This document shows, piece after piece, positions 34,008 through 43,248 of a stretch of 64,000 nt of DNA. The translations under genes and the position numbers were made by a program. Under the pieces are notes generated by a model that saw only the letters and a list, made by a program, of their open reading frames with translations, was not told where the DNA came from and did not search any database. The stretch lies in contig JADCEV010000012.1 of the NCBI GenBank assembly GCA_020249865.1, forward strand, positions 1-64,000, written 5' to 3'. Positions within the stretch are counted from its first letter, which is position 1; every line of letters starts with the position of its first letter. This DNA is from Roseomonas sp. Lineage in GTDB: Bacteria > Pseudomonadota > Alphaproteobacteria > Acetobacterales > Acetobacteraceae.

Positions 34008-35158
34008 CCGCTGCGCTGGATGGGCTGATTGTTCTGGACCTCACGAATTTCCTCTCCGGCCCCTATTGCACCATGCTGCTGGGCGATCTGGGTGCGGATG
34101 TCATCAAGGTGGAACGCCCCGATGGCGGCGATGATGCGCGGCGAATGCCGCCCTTTGTGGATGGCCGCAGCCAGCCCTTCGCCGTTTGGAACCGCAACAA
34201 GCGTAGCATCACCGCGGATTTGAAACAGCCCGAGGATATTGAACTGGTGCGCCAATTGGCGCTCCGCGCCGATGTGCTGGTGGAAAATTTCCGCCCCGGC
34301 ACTTTGGCCCGGCTTGGGCTGGGGTGGGAGGCACTGAGCGCCACCAATCCACGCCTGATCTGGTGCGCGATTTCAGGCTTTGGCCAGACCGGGCCTTGGG
34401 CGGATCATGGCGGCCTGGATATGATGGCGCAGGGCATGTCGGGCCTGATGGCGGGCAATGGCCCGCCGGATGGCGAACCCTATCGCCTGCCGATCGCCAT
34501 TACCGATGTCACGGCGGGGATGTTCTCCGCCCTTTCGGTCATGGCTGCCTTGCAGGCGCGCGAGAAAACCGGGCAGGGTCAGCGCATTGATCAATCCCTA
34601 TTCGAAGCCGGTGTGGCTCTTGGCGTTTATGAGGCGGCGCATGTCTTTGCCCATGGCACGCGCCCTTCGCGGCTTGGGCAATTGCATCGCGGATCGGCGC
34701 CCTATCGCGTGTTTCAGACCGCCGATGGCTACATCACGCTTGGCGCTTCCAAGGAGAAGTTCTGGCAGGCGCTTTGCGGCATTATCGGTCGGCCGGAATT
34801 GGCGAGCGATCCGCGCTTCAAGACCAATGCGGACCGGGTGGCGAACAACAACGCGCTGATCGCGATTTTGCAGGAAATTCTGGCAAGGCGCGGCAGTGCC
34901 GAATGGCTGTCCGCCCTTGGCAAGGCGGGTATCCCATCGGAGCCCGTACTATCCTATGATGAGGCGCTGGCGCATCCGCAGGGTCAGGCGCGTGGCCTGG
35001 TCAGCAGTTTTGCGGACCCCGAACGGGGCCCAATCCAGCATTTGGCGTCACCCTTGCGTCTGGAAGCCACGCCGGCACGCATTGCCCGCCGCGCCCCGGA
35101 TTTGGGCGAGCATAATGCGGAAATCCGCGCCTGGCTGGCCGGGGATCAGCTCGGCTGA
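34004..35158 (+). CDS. CaiB/BaiF family (class III) CoA-transferase
   Basis: 384 residues from GTG 34004 with GGAGAG upstream. Motifs: LDGLIVLDLTNFLSGPYCT near 5-23, LGDLGADVIKVERP near 26-39, WNRNKRSITADLK near 63, and catalytic-Asp region GGLDMMAQGMSGLMA near 140-154. It moves CoA between carboxylic acids through a covalent aspartyl intermediate. The coupled tautomerase and divergent Bug gene suggest uptake and activation of one carboxylate. Confidence 0.9.
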   Translation: MTAALDGLIVLDLTNFLSGPYCTMLLGDLGADVIKVERPDGGDDARRMPPFVDGRSQPFAVWNRNKRSITADLKQPEDIELVRQLALRADVLVENFRPGTLARLGLGWEALSATNPRLIWCAISGFGQTGPWADHGGLDMMAQGMSGLMAGNGPPDGEPYRLPIAITDVTAGMFSALSVMAALQAREKTGQGQRIDQSLFEAGVALGVYEAAHVFAHGTRPSRLGQLHRGSAPYRVFQTADGYITLGASKEKFWQALCGIIGRPELASDPRFKTNADRVANNNALIAILQEILARRGSAEWLSALGKAGIPSEPVLSYDEALAHPQGQARGLVSSFADPERGPIQHLASPLRLEATPARIARRAPDLGEHNAEIRAWLAGDQLG

Positions 35159-35211
35159 TGGGCGGCCTTGGCAGCTCCGCGCGCAAAATCAGCGTCGCTT
35201 ACTGAAAAAAC

Positions 35212-35241
35212 TTGACGTAACCCCAGCGAAAATTGTCTGAT
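35212..35241 (+). promoter_or_regulatory. Candidate promoter of the cold-shock gene
   Basis: TTGACG at 35212-35217 and TCTGAT at 35236-35241, 18 bases apart. It would give a leader of about 115 bases containing small stems such as CCGG-GAAAA-CCGG, in keeping with the long structured leaders of csp mRNAs. AGGGG lies 8 bases before the ATG. Confidence 0.45.
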
Positions 35242-35364
35242 TTTGCGGGATTTTCGTGCCGTGCCTTGCCGAGTGGTCGGGATTGCGACCGCTATCGGGC
35301 CCGTCCGGGAAAACCGGAAAGAAGCGGCAGGGCATCTGCTGCGATAACAAAAGGGGCTCGCGTC

Positions 35365-35568
35365 ATGCCGAATGGTACCGTGAAATGGTTCAACGCCACC
35401 AAGGGCTTTGGCTTCATCCTGCCTGATGGCGGCGGCAAGGATGTGTTTGTGCATATCACCGCCGTGCATAAGGCGGGAATGCAAGGGCTCAAGGAAAATC
35501 AGAAGGTCAGCTTTGACGTGGCCGAGGAACGCGGCAAGCCGGCAGCAATCAATCTGAAGGTATTGTAG
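35365..35568 (+). CDS. Cold-shock domain protein (CspA family)
   Basis: 67 residues from ATG 35365; the ORF upstream to 35233 is leader sequence. RNP1-like KGFGFILPD near 12-20 and RNP2-like DVFVHITAV near 26-34 give the five-stranded OB fold that binds single-stranded RNA/DNA and melts mRNA structure. PNGTVKWFN at the start is diagnostic. Single gene between a CoA-transferase and a DUF962 gene, with GC-rich palindromes after the stop. Confidence 0.95.
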   Translation: MPNGTVKWFNATKGFGFILPDGGGKDVFVHITAVHKAGMQGLKENQKVSFDVAEERGKPAAINLKVL

Positions 35569-35569
35569 C

Positions 35570-35602
35570 GCCCGCCCCAATCGGGCCTAAGGCCCCGGGG
35601 CC
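35570..35602. terminator. GC-rich palindromes after the cold-shock gene
   Basis: Overlapping dyads (GCCCG/CGGGC, GGGCCTAAGGCCC and GGCCCCGGGGCC) lie between convergent genes just past the csp stop. They lack a T tract, so they are a plausible but unproven terminator. Confidence 0.35.
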
Positions 35603-35672
35603 ATGGCCCAATAAGACGGGCGCGGTCACGGGATGCCCTTGCGCGTTCAGGCAGAAACGTCAGGCCCTGCCT

Positions 35673-36002
35673 TCAGCCAATCCTGTGGCGGCGAAGTTCC
35701 GCGCTAAGCCGCCCAGTGATGAAAAAGAAGAACATGCGAAAATCCGCGATCAGCGACCAGAACGGATGGCGGAAGGTGGCGGGGCGATTTTTCTCGACAA
35801 AGAAATGCCCAATCCAGGCGGGGCCATAGCCGCAAACCAGCGCCACCAGCAGCAGCCAGTAATTGCCGGAAACCAGCCCTGACATGAACAGCAAAAGCCC
35901 CGCACCCGTTCCCGCGAAATGCAGCGCGCGCGTTGTGGGCTTGGCATGCTCGCTCAGGTAATAGGGCCAGAATTCAGCGAAATTCCTGAAATTGTCGCTC
36001 AT
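35673..36002 (-). CDS. DUF962/Mpo1-like membrane protein
   Basis: 109 residues, three hydrophobic segments. Conserved His positions are in YYLSEHAKPTTRALHFAGT and GHFFVEKNRPATFRHPFWSL, the pattern of the Mpo1 family, whose yeast member is an Fe(II)-dependent dioxygenase in phytosphingosine breakdown. The bacterial role is not known. It starts inside the glnD stop (ATGA 35999-36002) and is the last gene of mutS-glnD-DUF962. The window's other membrane genes give no functional hint. Confidence 0.85.
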   Translation of the reverse strand: MSDNFRNFAEFWPYYLSEHAKPTTRALHFAGTGAGLLLFMSGLVSGNYWLLLVALVCGYGPAWIGHFFVEKNRPATFRHPFWSLIADFRMFFFFITGRLSAELRRHRIG

Positions 36003-38803
36003 CCCATTGCCACCCTTGCCTCAAGCTCTGGCGGCACCAGAGCAGCTTCCAACGCCGCACGCAGCCCGGCCAGTTTGCGTTCGTTTTCAACCTTCAGCCC
36101 AAAAACATCCTTCACATAGAAAACGTCAATCGCGCGCACCCCATAGGTGGTGATGTGGGCGGAGGCGATTTGCATGCCCTGATCGCTCATGGCCGCGGTC
36201 ACATCATGCAAAAGCCCAGGCCGGTCGCGGCCATTCACCTCAATGACGGTGTGCGTATTGGAGGCGTGATTATCCACCACCACACGCGGCGGCACGGTGA
36301 CGGCGCGCAGCCTGGCGGGTTCGCGCTTCAGCTTGCGGATTTCATCGCGCAGCCTGAGGCGGCCAGAAAGCGCCTGTTCCACCAGCACGGAAAGCCGCGC
36401 CAGGCGATGCGGCGCATCCAGCGCGCCACCCTGATAATCCTGCACCCAGAAGGTATCCAGCGCCATGCCATCGGTCATGGTATGGATGCGCGCATCAACA
36501 ATGCTCGCCCCCGCGACCGCCAGGGCGCCGGCAATCTTGCTGAAAAGCCCCGGATGGTCGGTGCAATAGACCGTAACCTCGGTAACGGCGCGATTTTCCA
36601 AAACCCGGGTCTGGACTGTCAGCGGTGCCTTGGTCACGCGCGCTTCCTGGATCATGGCCGCATGGCGCGCATGGGTTTCAGGATCAAAGGAAAGCCAATA
36701 GCCGGGATAGCCAAGACCCAGGAAGTGATCCACCTCCGCACGCGGATGCGCGGCCAGCAGCTTCGCCGCCGCTTCCTTGGCGCGTGCCACACGCACATCG
36801 CGTTCCGGCACGGAAAGCCCGCCCGCCAGCACTTCCGCGACACGCCAATAAAGTTCGCGCAGCAGCGTTGCCTTCCAGCCATTCCAGACCTTGGCGCTGA
36901 CCGCGCGCATATCGGCAACCGTCAGCACCAGCAGCAGCCTGAGACGTTCCGGGCTTTGCACAATCTCGGCAATATCCAGGATCGTCTTCGGGTCTTCGAT
37001 ATCGCGGCGGAAGGCGGTTTCGCTGATCAGCAAATGATGCAGCACCAGCCAGGAAACCGTCTCGGTCTCCTCAGGTGTCAGGCCAAGGGCGGGGCAGACA
37101 TGCAGCGCCAATTCGGCGCCCAATTCGGAATGATCCCCGCCGCGTCCCTTGGCGGCATCATGCAGCAGCATCGCAACATAAAGCGCGCGGCGGGATTGCA
37201 CCTGGCCGATCAATTCACTCGCGACCGGGGCGATTTCCGTGAGTTCACCGCGCTCCATGGCGCCGAGCACGCCAATCGCCTCGATGGTATGCTCATCCAC
37301 GGTGAATACGTGATAGGTATCAAATTGCATCAGCCCGACCACGCGCTGCCAATCCGGCAAAAGCGCTGCGATCAGCCCGGCTTCGTTCAACATCCTCAGC
37401 CAAATATGCGGGTCCCTGCCAGATAGGATATCAAGGAACTCCGCACTCGCCGCCGGGTCACCGCGCAGCCGAGCAAGCTGGCGCGCATGGCGAATAATGG
37501 CGCGGAAGGCGAGAGGGTGAATTTCCAACCCGCGGTCCCGCGCCAGACGAAAGATGCGCAGCATCAGGACAGGTTCAACGGTGAAATCAAAGCCGGGCGC
37601 GGCGATGATCTTGCCGTCCGCCAGCGCGAAGCCTGCTTCGGTCAGTGCCTTGTCGGGTGCGGGCAGCACAGCCGGGCGACCAAGTGCGGCGCGCATGATG
37701 GCCGGTTCCAGAACACGGGTGAAACGCGCCACATCGCGCACGGTCAGGAAGAAATGCTTCATGAAGCGTTCAACGCCATCCTGAAGCCCGCGCCGCGTAT
37801 AGCCCATGCGGGCGCCAACCACCGGCTGCAAATCGAATGTCAGGCGTTCTTCCGCGCGGCCCGTGACCAGATGCAAATGAAACCGCACCGTCCATAAGAA
37901 ATCCCAGGCACGACGAATGGCGCGCGCTTCACTTGCCGTCAGCAACCCACCGCCCGGACTATTCGGCCCGACCAATTCCGGCATGCGCTGAACATTGAAG
38001 GCATAGCGCGCCAGCCAATAGAGCGTTTGCAGATCGCGCAGCGCGCCGCGGCCTTCCTTCACATGGGGTTCCACCACGTAAGGGCTATCGCCATAACGGC
38101 GATGGCGCTTCTGCCGTTCCGCGAGTTTCGCTTCCAAAAAGGGCTTGAGGCCAATGCGTGCACGCGCGGTGCGAAACGCCTCATCAAATCTGGCAAAAAT
38201 CGCCGGCTCACCGGCGACCAGCCGCGCATCCAAAAGCGCGGTCATTACGGTTGCGTCGCGTTTGGCTTCCTGCAGGCATTCACTGCGCGAACGCGTGGCA
38301 TGCCCAACCTTCAGCCCCAGATCCCAGAGCAGATAGAGCATGAATTCAACCGCCTTCTTGCCGCGCGCGCCCATGCTGCCATCGGTCAGGAACAGCAGAT
38401 CAATATCGGAAAACGGCGCCAGCACACCGCGGCCGTAACCGCCAGTTGCGACCAGCGCATGGGGGGTATCGCCACGCTCGGGCGGGTGCATTGCTTCGGT
38501 ATAGCGATGAATGCCGACCATCAGCGTATCGGTCAGCGCGGCCTGCCAGCGCGCGGCGGCCAGGCCCGATAATTCGCGCGCTTCAAAGGCTTCCTGCACG
38601 CGGGCCTGGATGCGCCCCAAATGCCGCCGCAACAGCGCCAGCGCCGCATCGCGCGGGATCGGTTGGCCCGCCGGCAGCAATTCCGCCAGCAGATCATCAA
38701 GCACCAGCGGCTGTTCAGTGACCACGCCAGGATGCGCGGCCCCGCGCCGCTGCGGTGCCGGAAGGTTTTCGGGGCTTGTCTTGGTCAGACTCATTACTGT
38801 CAC
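35999..38803 (-). CDS. glnD: [Protein-PII] uridylyltransferase/uridylyl-removing enzyme
   Basis: 934 residues, usual length. Nucleotidyltransferase motif GGYGRGVLAPFSDIDLL with Asp133 and Asp135; GlnD_UR_UTase helical domain; HD domain with LLHDAAKGRGGDHSE (uridylyl removal); two C-terminal ACT domains (CTDHPGLFSKIAGAL and GRDRPGLLHDVTAAM) that sense glutamine. It modifies PII (GlnB/GlnK) and thereby GlnE, also encoded in this window. GTG 38803 overlaps the mutS stop (GTGA); ATG 38794 is the alternative start. Confidence 0.95.
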   Translation of the reverse strand: MTVMSLTKTSPENLPAPQRRGAAHPGVVTEQPLVLDDLLAELLPAGQPIPRDAALALLRRHLGRIQARVQEAFEARELSGLAAARWQAALTDTLMVGIHRYTEAMHPPERGDTPHALVATGGYGRGVLAPFSDIDLLFLTDGSMGARGKKAVEFMLYLLWDLGLKVGHATRSRSECLQEAKRDATVMTALLDARLVAGEPAIFARFDEAFRTARARIGLKPFLEAKLAERQKRHRRYGDSPYVVEPHVKEGRGALRDLQTLYWLARYAFNVQRMPELVGPNSPGGGLLTASEARAIRRAWDFLWTVRFHLHLVTGRAEERLTFDLQPVVGARMGYTRRGLQDGVERFMKHFFLTVRDVARFTRVLEPAIMRAALGRPAVLPAPDKALTEAGFALADGKIIAAPGFDFTVEPVLMLRIFRLARDRGLEIHPLAFRAIIRHARQLARLRGDPAASAEFLDILSGRDPHIWLRMLNEAGLIAALLPDWQRVVGLMQFDTYHVFTVDEHTIEAIGVLGAMERGELTEIAPVASELIGQVQSRRALYVAMLLHDAAKGRGGDHSELGAELALHVCPALGLTPEETETVSWLVLHHLLISETAFRRDIEDPKTILDIAEIVQSPERLRLLLVLTVADMRAVSAKVWNGWKATLLRELYWRVAEVLAGGLSVPERDVRVARAKEAAAKLLAAHPRAEVDHFLGLGYPGYWLSFDPETHARHAAMIQEARVTKAPLTVQTRVLENRAVTEVTVYCTDHPGLFSKIAGALAVAGASIVDARIHTMTDGMALDTFWVQDYQGGALDAPHRLARLSVLVEQALSGRLRLRDEIRKLKREPARLRAVTVPPRVVVDNHASNTHTVIEVNGRDRPGLLHDVTAAMSDQGMQIASAHITTYGVRAIDVFYVKDVFGLKVENERKLAGLRAALEAALVPPELEARVAMG

Positions 38804-41457
38804 ATTATCGTGTCCGGCGGCGATGCGACAGTCTCCAAAAGCGATTTAACGCGGTAGAGAAACTCCTGCGCTTCTCGCGGGCTGAGTGTATCGGGATCAA
38901 GCCCTGCAAGCGCTTCCAAGGCGGGGTGGGCAGGCGGCGCAGCCGGGCCGGGGCGCGCAAAAAGCGGCAATTCCTCAGACATGGGGTCAAGCCCCTTGGC
39001 GCGGGCCTCGAGCGAGCCGAGCACCGCTTCGGCCCGGCGCAAAACCTCGCGCGGGACACCGGCAAGCTTGGCCACATGCAGGCCCCAGGATTTCTCGGCG
39101 GCACCCGGGCCCACACTGTGGCGGAAAATCACCTGCCCACGCCATTCGCGCACCTGCATGGTGGCAAGCGTCAGTTCCGGTAACTTGGTCGCGAGCGACG
39201 TCAATTCATGGAAATGCGTGGCGAAAATCGTGCGGCAGCGGATGCGGTCATGGAGCGCTTCAAGCACCGACCAGGCGATGGCAAGGCCATCCCAGGTCGC
39301 GGTGCCGCGCCCGACCTCATCCAACACCACCAGGGATTGCCCGCTGGCCTGGTTCAGGATCGCCGCCGTTTCGGCCATTTCGACCATGAAGGTGGAACGC
39401 CCACCGGCAATGTCATCCGCGGCACCAACGCGGGAGAAAAGCCGATCCACGAGGCCAAGCCGCGCCGCTTCGGCAGGCAGGAAAAGCCCGGCTTGCGCCA
39501 AAATCACAAACAGCGCGTTTTGCCGCAAATAGGTGGATTTGCCGGCCATATTCGGCCCGGTGAGCAAACAAAGCCGCTGGCCGGCGGAAAGATCGCAATC
39601 ATTGGGCACAAAGGCCGGGCCGCGCGCACGGGCAAGGGCCGCTTCCACCACCGGATGCCGGCCGGCCTTGATGGTGAAATCCGGCTTTTCGGTGATTTCC
39701 GGCCGGCACCAGCCACCCCCCGCCGCCAATTCGGCGGCTGCCGCATGCACATCCAATTCCGCCATGGCAGCAGCAGCGGCCGCGATGCCGGGCGCGGCAT
39801 TCAGGCAGAGCTTCCGCAGATGCTGCGCAACCATGCGTTCCCGCCGCGCCGCCTGATCACCCGCTTCGGCCACCTTGCGGTCAAGCTCGGCCAAGGCCGG
39901 GCAGGTGAAGCGCATGGCATTCGACATCGTCTGGCGATGGATCGGGCAATTGGGGCCTTCGGCGATGGCGGCGCGGAGCAATTTCTCGCCGGCGGCCAAA
40001 GGCATTTCGGCCAGAAAGCCGAATTGCTGATGATGGCGGATACGAAGCGCCGCCACCCCCCATGCCTGCGCCAAATCCAATTGCAGCGCAGCGATGGCAT
40101 CCCGCCCGCCATCCCTGAGCCGCCGCAGCGCATCCAATTCGCCGTCATAGCCAGCCGCGATCAGCCCACCATCTTCAAGGCGCGCCGGCAGGGTTTCCGC
40201 GAGTGCGCGCTGCAATTCCCCCTGGGGCGAGGCTTCCGGCACCAGCGCGCCGCGCGCGGCTTCAATCAGCGCGGGTTGCAGCCCGCCCGCGGCATCAAGC
40301 GCTGCGGCCATGGCTTCCGCCCGCGCCAGCCCATCGCGAATGGCGGCCAAGTCGCGCGGCGCAAAGCGATCAAGCGATAGCCGTGCCAAGGCACGTGCCA
40401 TATCGGGCGAGCCCTTCAGCGCAGCGCGCAGTGCAGCGCGTTCAGATGGTGCCGCCAGCATCCAGCCCACTGCCTCATGCCGCGCCAGGATGGGGGCGGC
40501 TTCAGCAAGTGGCGAGGCAAGGCGCGCCGCCAATTCCCGCGCCCCGGCGGCAGTCACGGTGCGGTCCACGGCGGCGAGCAGGGAATGCCGCGCCTCCCCC
40601 CTCTCGCTTTTCAGAATTTCCAAGGATCGGCGCGTCGCCGCATCCATCTGCAACAGCCCACGCCCGCCCGTGGGGCTGGGCGGGGCCAGGCGCGGCAGGG
40701 CGCCCGCCTGGGTTGCGCGCACATAATCGAGCGCCATGGCCGCGGCGGCGAGTTCTTCCGCGCTGAAACTGCCAAACCCATCCAGGGTTGAGACATCAAA
40801 CGCCTCGGCAAGGCGCCGCGCGGCATCGCGGGGCGGGTCAAGCGGTGTGATCCGCGCGGCCACGTCGCCTTCAAAAACCCCTTCCGGGGCCAGGATTTCG
40901 GCCGGTTCCAGCCGCGCCAGCAGGGCCTGGATATCCGCACGCGGCAGGGTTTCCGTGCCAAAGGCCCCGGTCGAGACATCCAGCCAGGCCGCCCCGACCC
41001 GGTCTTCCAGGGGGGCGAGGGCCAAAAGCCAGGCCGGGCGCGCGGCTTCCAGCAGGGTTTCTTCCGTGACCGTGCCAGCCGTGACCAGCCGCGTGATGTC
41101 GCGCCGAATGGTCGGCGCCTTGCGTGCCTTGGCCTGTTCCGGCGTTTCCATCTGATCGCAAATGGCGACACGAAAGCCCTGGCGGATCAGCCGGGCCAGA
41201 TAGCTTTCATGCGCATGGGCCGGCACGCCGCACATGGCGACCTTCTGGCCGCGATGTTCACCCCTGAAGGACAGCGCGATATCAAGCGCGGCGGCGGCGG
41301 CTTCAGCATCGGCGAAGAACAGCTCATAAAAATCGCCCATGCGGAAAAAGACCAGCGCATCCGGATGCGCGGCCTTGGCGGCGAACCATTGCGCCATGGC
41401 CGGCGTGGCGCCGGCGGCATCGGGAATCGGGCCTGAGGGGGCATGGTTGGGGGGCAT
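38800..41457 (-). CDS. mutS: DNA mismatch repair protein MutS
   Basis: 885 residues from ATG 41457; in-frame sequence up to 41598 overlaps the divergent neighbour and was rejected. The mismatch-reading Phe-x-Glu is in FFRMGDFYELF (43-45). The ATPase has Walker A TGPNMAGKSTYLRQ near 630, the GGRSTFMVEM segment and Walker B/signature LVVLDEVGRGTATWDG. C-terminal tail with a conserved LDPDTLSPREAQEFLY-like ending. It recognises mispairs and recruits MutL. First gene of mutS-glnD-DUF962. Confidence 0.96.
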   Translation of the reverse strand: MPPNHAPSGPIPDAAGATPAMAQWFAAKAAHPDALVFFRMGDFYELFFADAEAAAAALDIALSFRGEHRGQKVAMCGVPAHAHESYLARLIRQGFRVAICDQMETPEQAKARKAPTIRRDITRLVTAGTVTEETLLEAARPAWLLALAPLEDRVGAAWLDVSTGAFGTETLPRADIQALLARLEPAEILAPEGVFEGDVAARITPLDPPRDAARRLAEAFDVSTLDGFGSFSAEELAAAAMALDYVRATQAGALPRLAPPSPTGGRGLLQMDAATRRSLEILKSERGEARHSLLAAVDRTVTAAGARELAARLASPLAEAAPILARHEAVGWMLAAPSERAALRAALKGSPDMARALARLSLDRFAPRDLAAIRDGLARAEAMAAALDAAGGLQPALIEAARGALVPEASPQGELQRALAETLPARLEDGGLIAAGYDGELDALRRLRDGGRDAIAALQLDLAQAWGVAALRIRHHQQFGFLAEMPLAAGEKLLRAAIAEGPNCPIHRQTMSNAMRFTCPALAELDRKVAEAGDQAARRERMVAQHLRKLCLNAAPGIAAAAAAMAELDVHAAAAELAAGGGWCRPEITEKPDFTIKAGRHPVVEAALARARGPAFVPNDCDLSAGQRLCLLTGPNMAGKSTYLRQNALFVILAQAGLFLPAEAARLGLVDRLFSRVGAADDIAGGRSTFMVEMAETAAILNQASGQSLVVLDEVGRGTATWDGLAIAWSVLEALHDRIRCRTIFATHFHELTSLATKLPELTLATMQVREWRGQVIFRHSVGPGAAEKSWGLHVAKLAGVPREVLRRAEAVLGSLEARAKGLDPMSEELPLFARPGPAAPPAHPALEALAGLDPDTLSPREAQEFLYRVKSLLETVASPPDTIM

Positions 41458-41567
41458 TGCGTCGCAAGATACAGGCGGGCCGCTCTGGCGCCAAACACCG
41501 GGCTGGCGCAAAGGCGCCATAGGCTCCACACTGCAAGGAAGAAAAACCGAGGGCGGAGGAGGTTCCC

Positions 41568-43157
41568 ATGACACAACCCGGCATTGGCCGCAGATCAATC
41601 CTTGCCATGGGGGCTGCGGCGGCGCTGCCCGCGCCCGCGGTGGCGCAGGATATGCGCGCGCAAACCCTGCGCTTCGTGCCGCAGGCCAATCTCAGCGTGC
41701 TTGATCCGGTCTTCACCACGGCCACCGTCACCGGCAATCATGGCTGGCATGTTTATGACACGCTTTATGGCGTGGATGCGGCCCTGAAACCCAAGCCACA
41801 AATGGCGGAAGGGGCCGAGGTTTTGGATGATGGCAAGCGCTGGCGCATCACGCTGCGCCCTGGGCTGCGCTTCCATGATGGCGAACCGGTCCGCGCGCGC
41901 GATTGCATCGCCAGCATCAAACGCTGGTGCGCGCGTGAGCCCTTTGGGCAATTGCTGATACGCCAGGTTGATGAATGGCGCGCGGTGGATGACCGCACCA
42001 TCGAAATCCGCCTGAAGCGCGCCTTCCCGTTGTTGCTGGATGCGCTGGCCAAGCCCGATTCCGCCGTGCCCTTCATCATGCCCGAACGTCTGGCCGAGAC
42101 CGATCCCAATCGTGGCGTGACGGAGATGATCGGCTCTGGCCCCTATCGCTTCATCGCGGGCGAATACAATTCCGGCAGCCGCGTGGTTTATGAGAAGTTT
42201 GATGCCTATCAGCCGCGCCAGGAAGCGCCTTCCTGGACATCGGGCGCCAAGATCGCGCATTTCCGGCGCATTGAATGGCATATCCTGCCCGACCCCGCGA
42301 CGGCAGCGGCCGCCTTGCAGAATGGTGAGGTTGATTGGTGGGAAAGGCCGCATCCGGATTTGCAGCCGCTACTGGCCCGCGCGCGCGATGTGCGCCGTGA
42401 AGTGTCTGACACGGGCGGGCGGATGGCCGTGATGCGTATGAACAACCTGCACCCGCCCTTTGATGATGTGCGCATCCGCCGCGCCGTCCGGCTTTCCGTT
42501 TTGCAGGAAGATTACATGCGTGCCTCACGCGGGGATGATCGGACGGATTGGGATCTCTGCCGCAGCCTTTGGCCGCGTGAGACGCCCTATTACGAAGACC
42601 TGGGTGAGGCGATGATGCCGGGCAGCCTTGACCGCGCCCGCGCCGCGCTTCGTGAAGCGGGCTATGCCAATCAGCGCGTGGTTGTGATCAATCCCACGGA
42701 TTTCCCGGATATCGGCCCACTCGGCCAAGTGACCGCGGATCGGCTGAAGCGGATCGGCATGAATATTGACCTGGCTGAGAGCGATTGGGGCACGGTGGTG
42801 CAGCGGCGGAGCAATCGCGAAACGGTGGAGCGCGGTGGCTGGTCCATCCTGCATACCACGGGGGGTGCTACCGCCTGGGCCAATCCCGCCGTTTCCTTCC
42901 TGGTGCGCGGCCAGGGTACGGGCGGCTGGTTCGGCTGGTGGAAAAGTGATGAGGCTGAGGCCCTGGCCGAATCCTGGCTTTTCGCGCCGAGCGAGGCTGA
43001 ACAGAAGCAAATCGCTTCCCGCCTTGGGCGCTTGGCGCTGGAAGACGCGGCCTTCATTCCGCTTGGCCAATTCAGGATCAGAACCGCTTTCCGGCGCAAT
43101 ATCACTGGGATTTTGCAGGGATCATCGCCCTATCCCTGGAATGTCCGGCGGGTCTAA
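41568..43157 (+). CDS. ABC transporter substrate-binding protein, family 5
   Basis: 529 residues from ATG 41568, preceded by GGAGGAGG. The N-terminus GRRSILAMGAAAALPAPAVAQ looks like a twin-arginine signal. The mature domain has NHGWHVYDTLYG, WRITLRPGLRFHDGEPVRARD near 93-113 and MRMNNLHPPFDDVRIRRAV near 288, typical of SBP_bac_5. It binds peptides or similar solutes. As with the other family-5 protein in this window, no permease or ATPase lies nearby. Divergent from mutS with 110 bases between. Confidence 0.9.
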   Translation: MTQPGIGRRSILAMGAAAALPAPAVAQDMRAQTLRFVPQANLSVLDPVFTTATVTGNHGWHVYDTLYGVDAALKPKPQMAEGAEVLDDGKRWRITLRPGLRFHDGEPVRARDCIASIKRWCAREPFGQLLIRQVDEWRAVDDRTIEIRLKRAFPLLLDALAKPDSAVPFIMPERLAETDPNRGVTEMIGSGPYRFIAGEYNSGSRVVYEKFDAYQPRQEAPSWTSGAKIAHFRRIEWHILPDPATAAAALQNGEVDWWERPHPDLQPLLARARDVRREVSDTGGRMAVMRMNNLHPPFDDVRIRRAVRLSVLQEDYMRASRGDDRTDWDLCRSLWPRETPYYEDLGEAMMPGSLDRARAALREAGYANQRVVVINPTDFPDIGPLGQVTADRLKRIGMNIDLAESDWGTVVQRRSNRETVERGGWSILHTTGGATAWANPAVSFLVRGQGTGGWFGWWKSDEAEALAESWLFAPSEAEQKQIASRLGRLALEDAAFIPLGQFRIRTAFRRNITGILQGSSPYPWNVRRV

Positions 43158-43248
43158 GGGCGTGCTTTGCTGCGCCTGCGAAGCTGGGGCCTCGCGGCGC
43201 GGTGCACAAAACGGCATGATGCGATTGGTTTGAGGAGTAGTGACAAGA

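Noticed and set aside
33593-34255. N-terminal extension of the Bug protein to 34255
   Set aside because: It would run antisense through the tautomerase and CoA-transferase genes, while ATG 33592 has a good ribosome site and signal peptide.
35159-35364. Possible coding extension upstream of the cold-shock gene
   Set aside because: The MPNGTVKWFN start is universal for the family, and the upstream part holds a promoter-like TTGACG and leader stems.
41458-41598. Longer MutS start at 41598
   Set aside because: Would overlap the divergent binding-protein gene and its ribosome site; the extra residues are not MutS-like.
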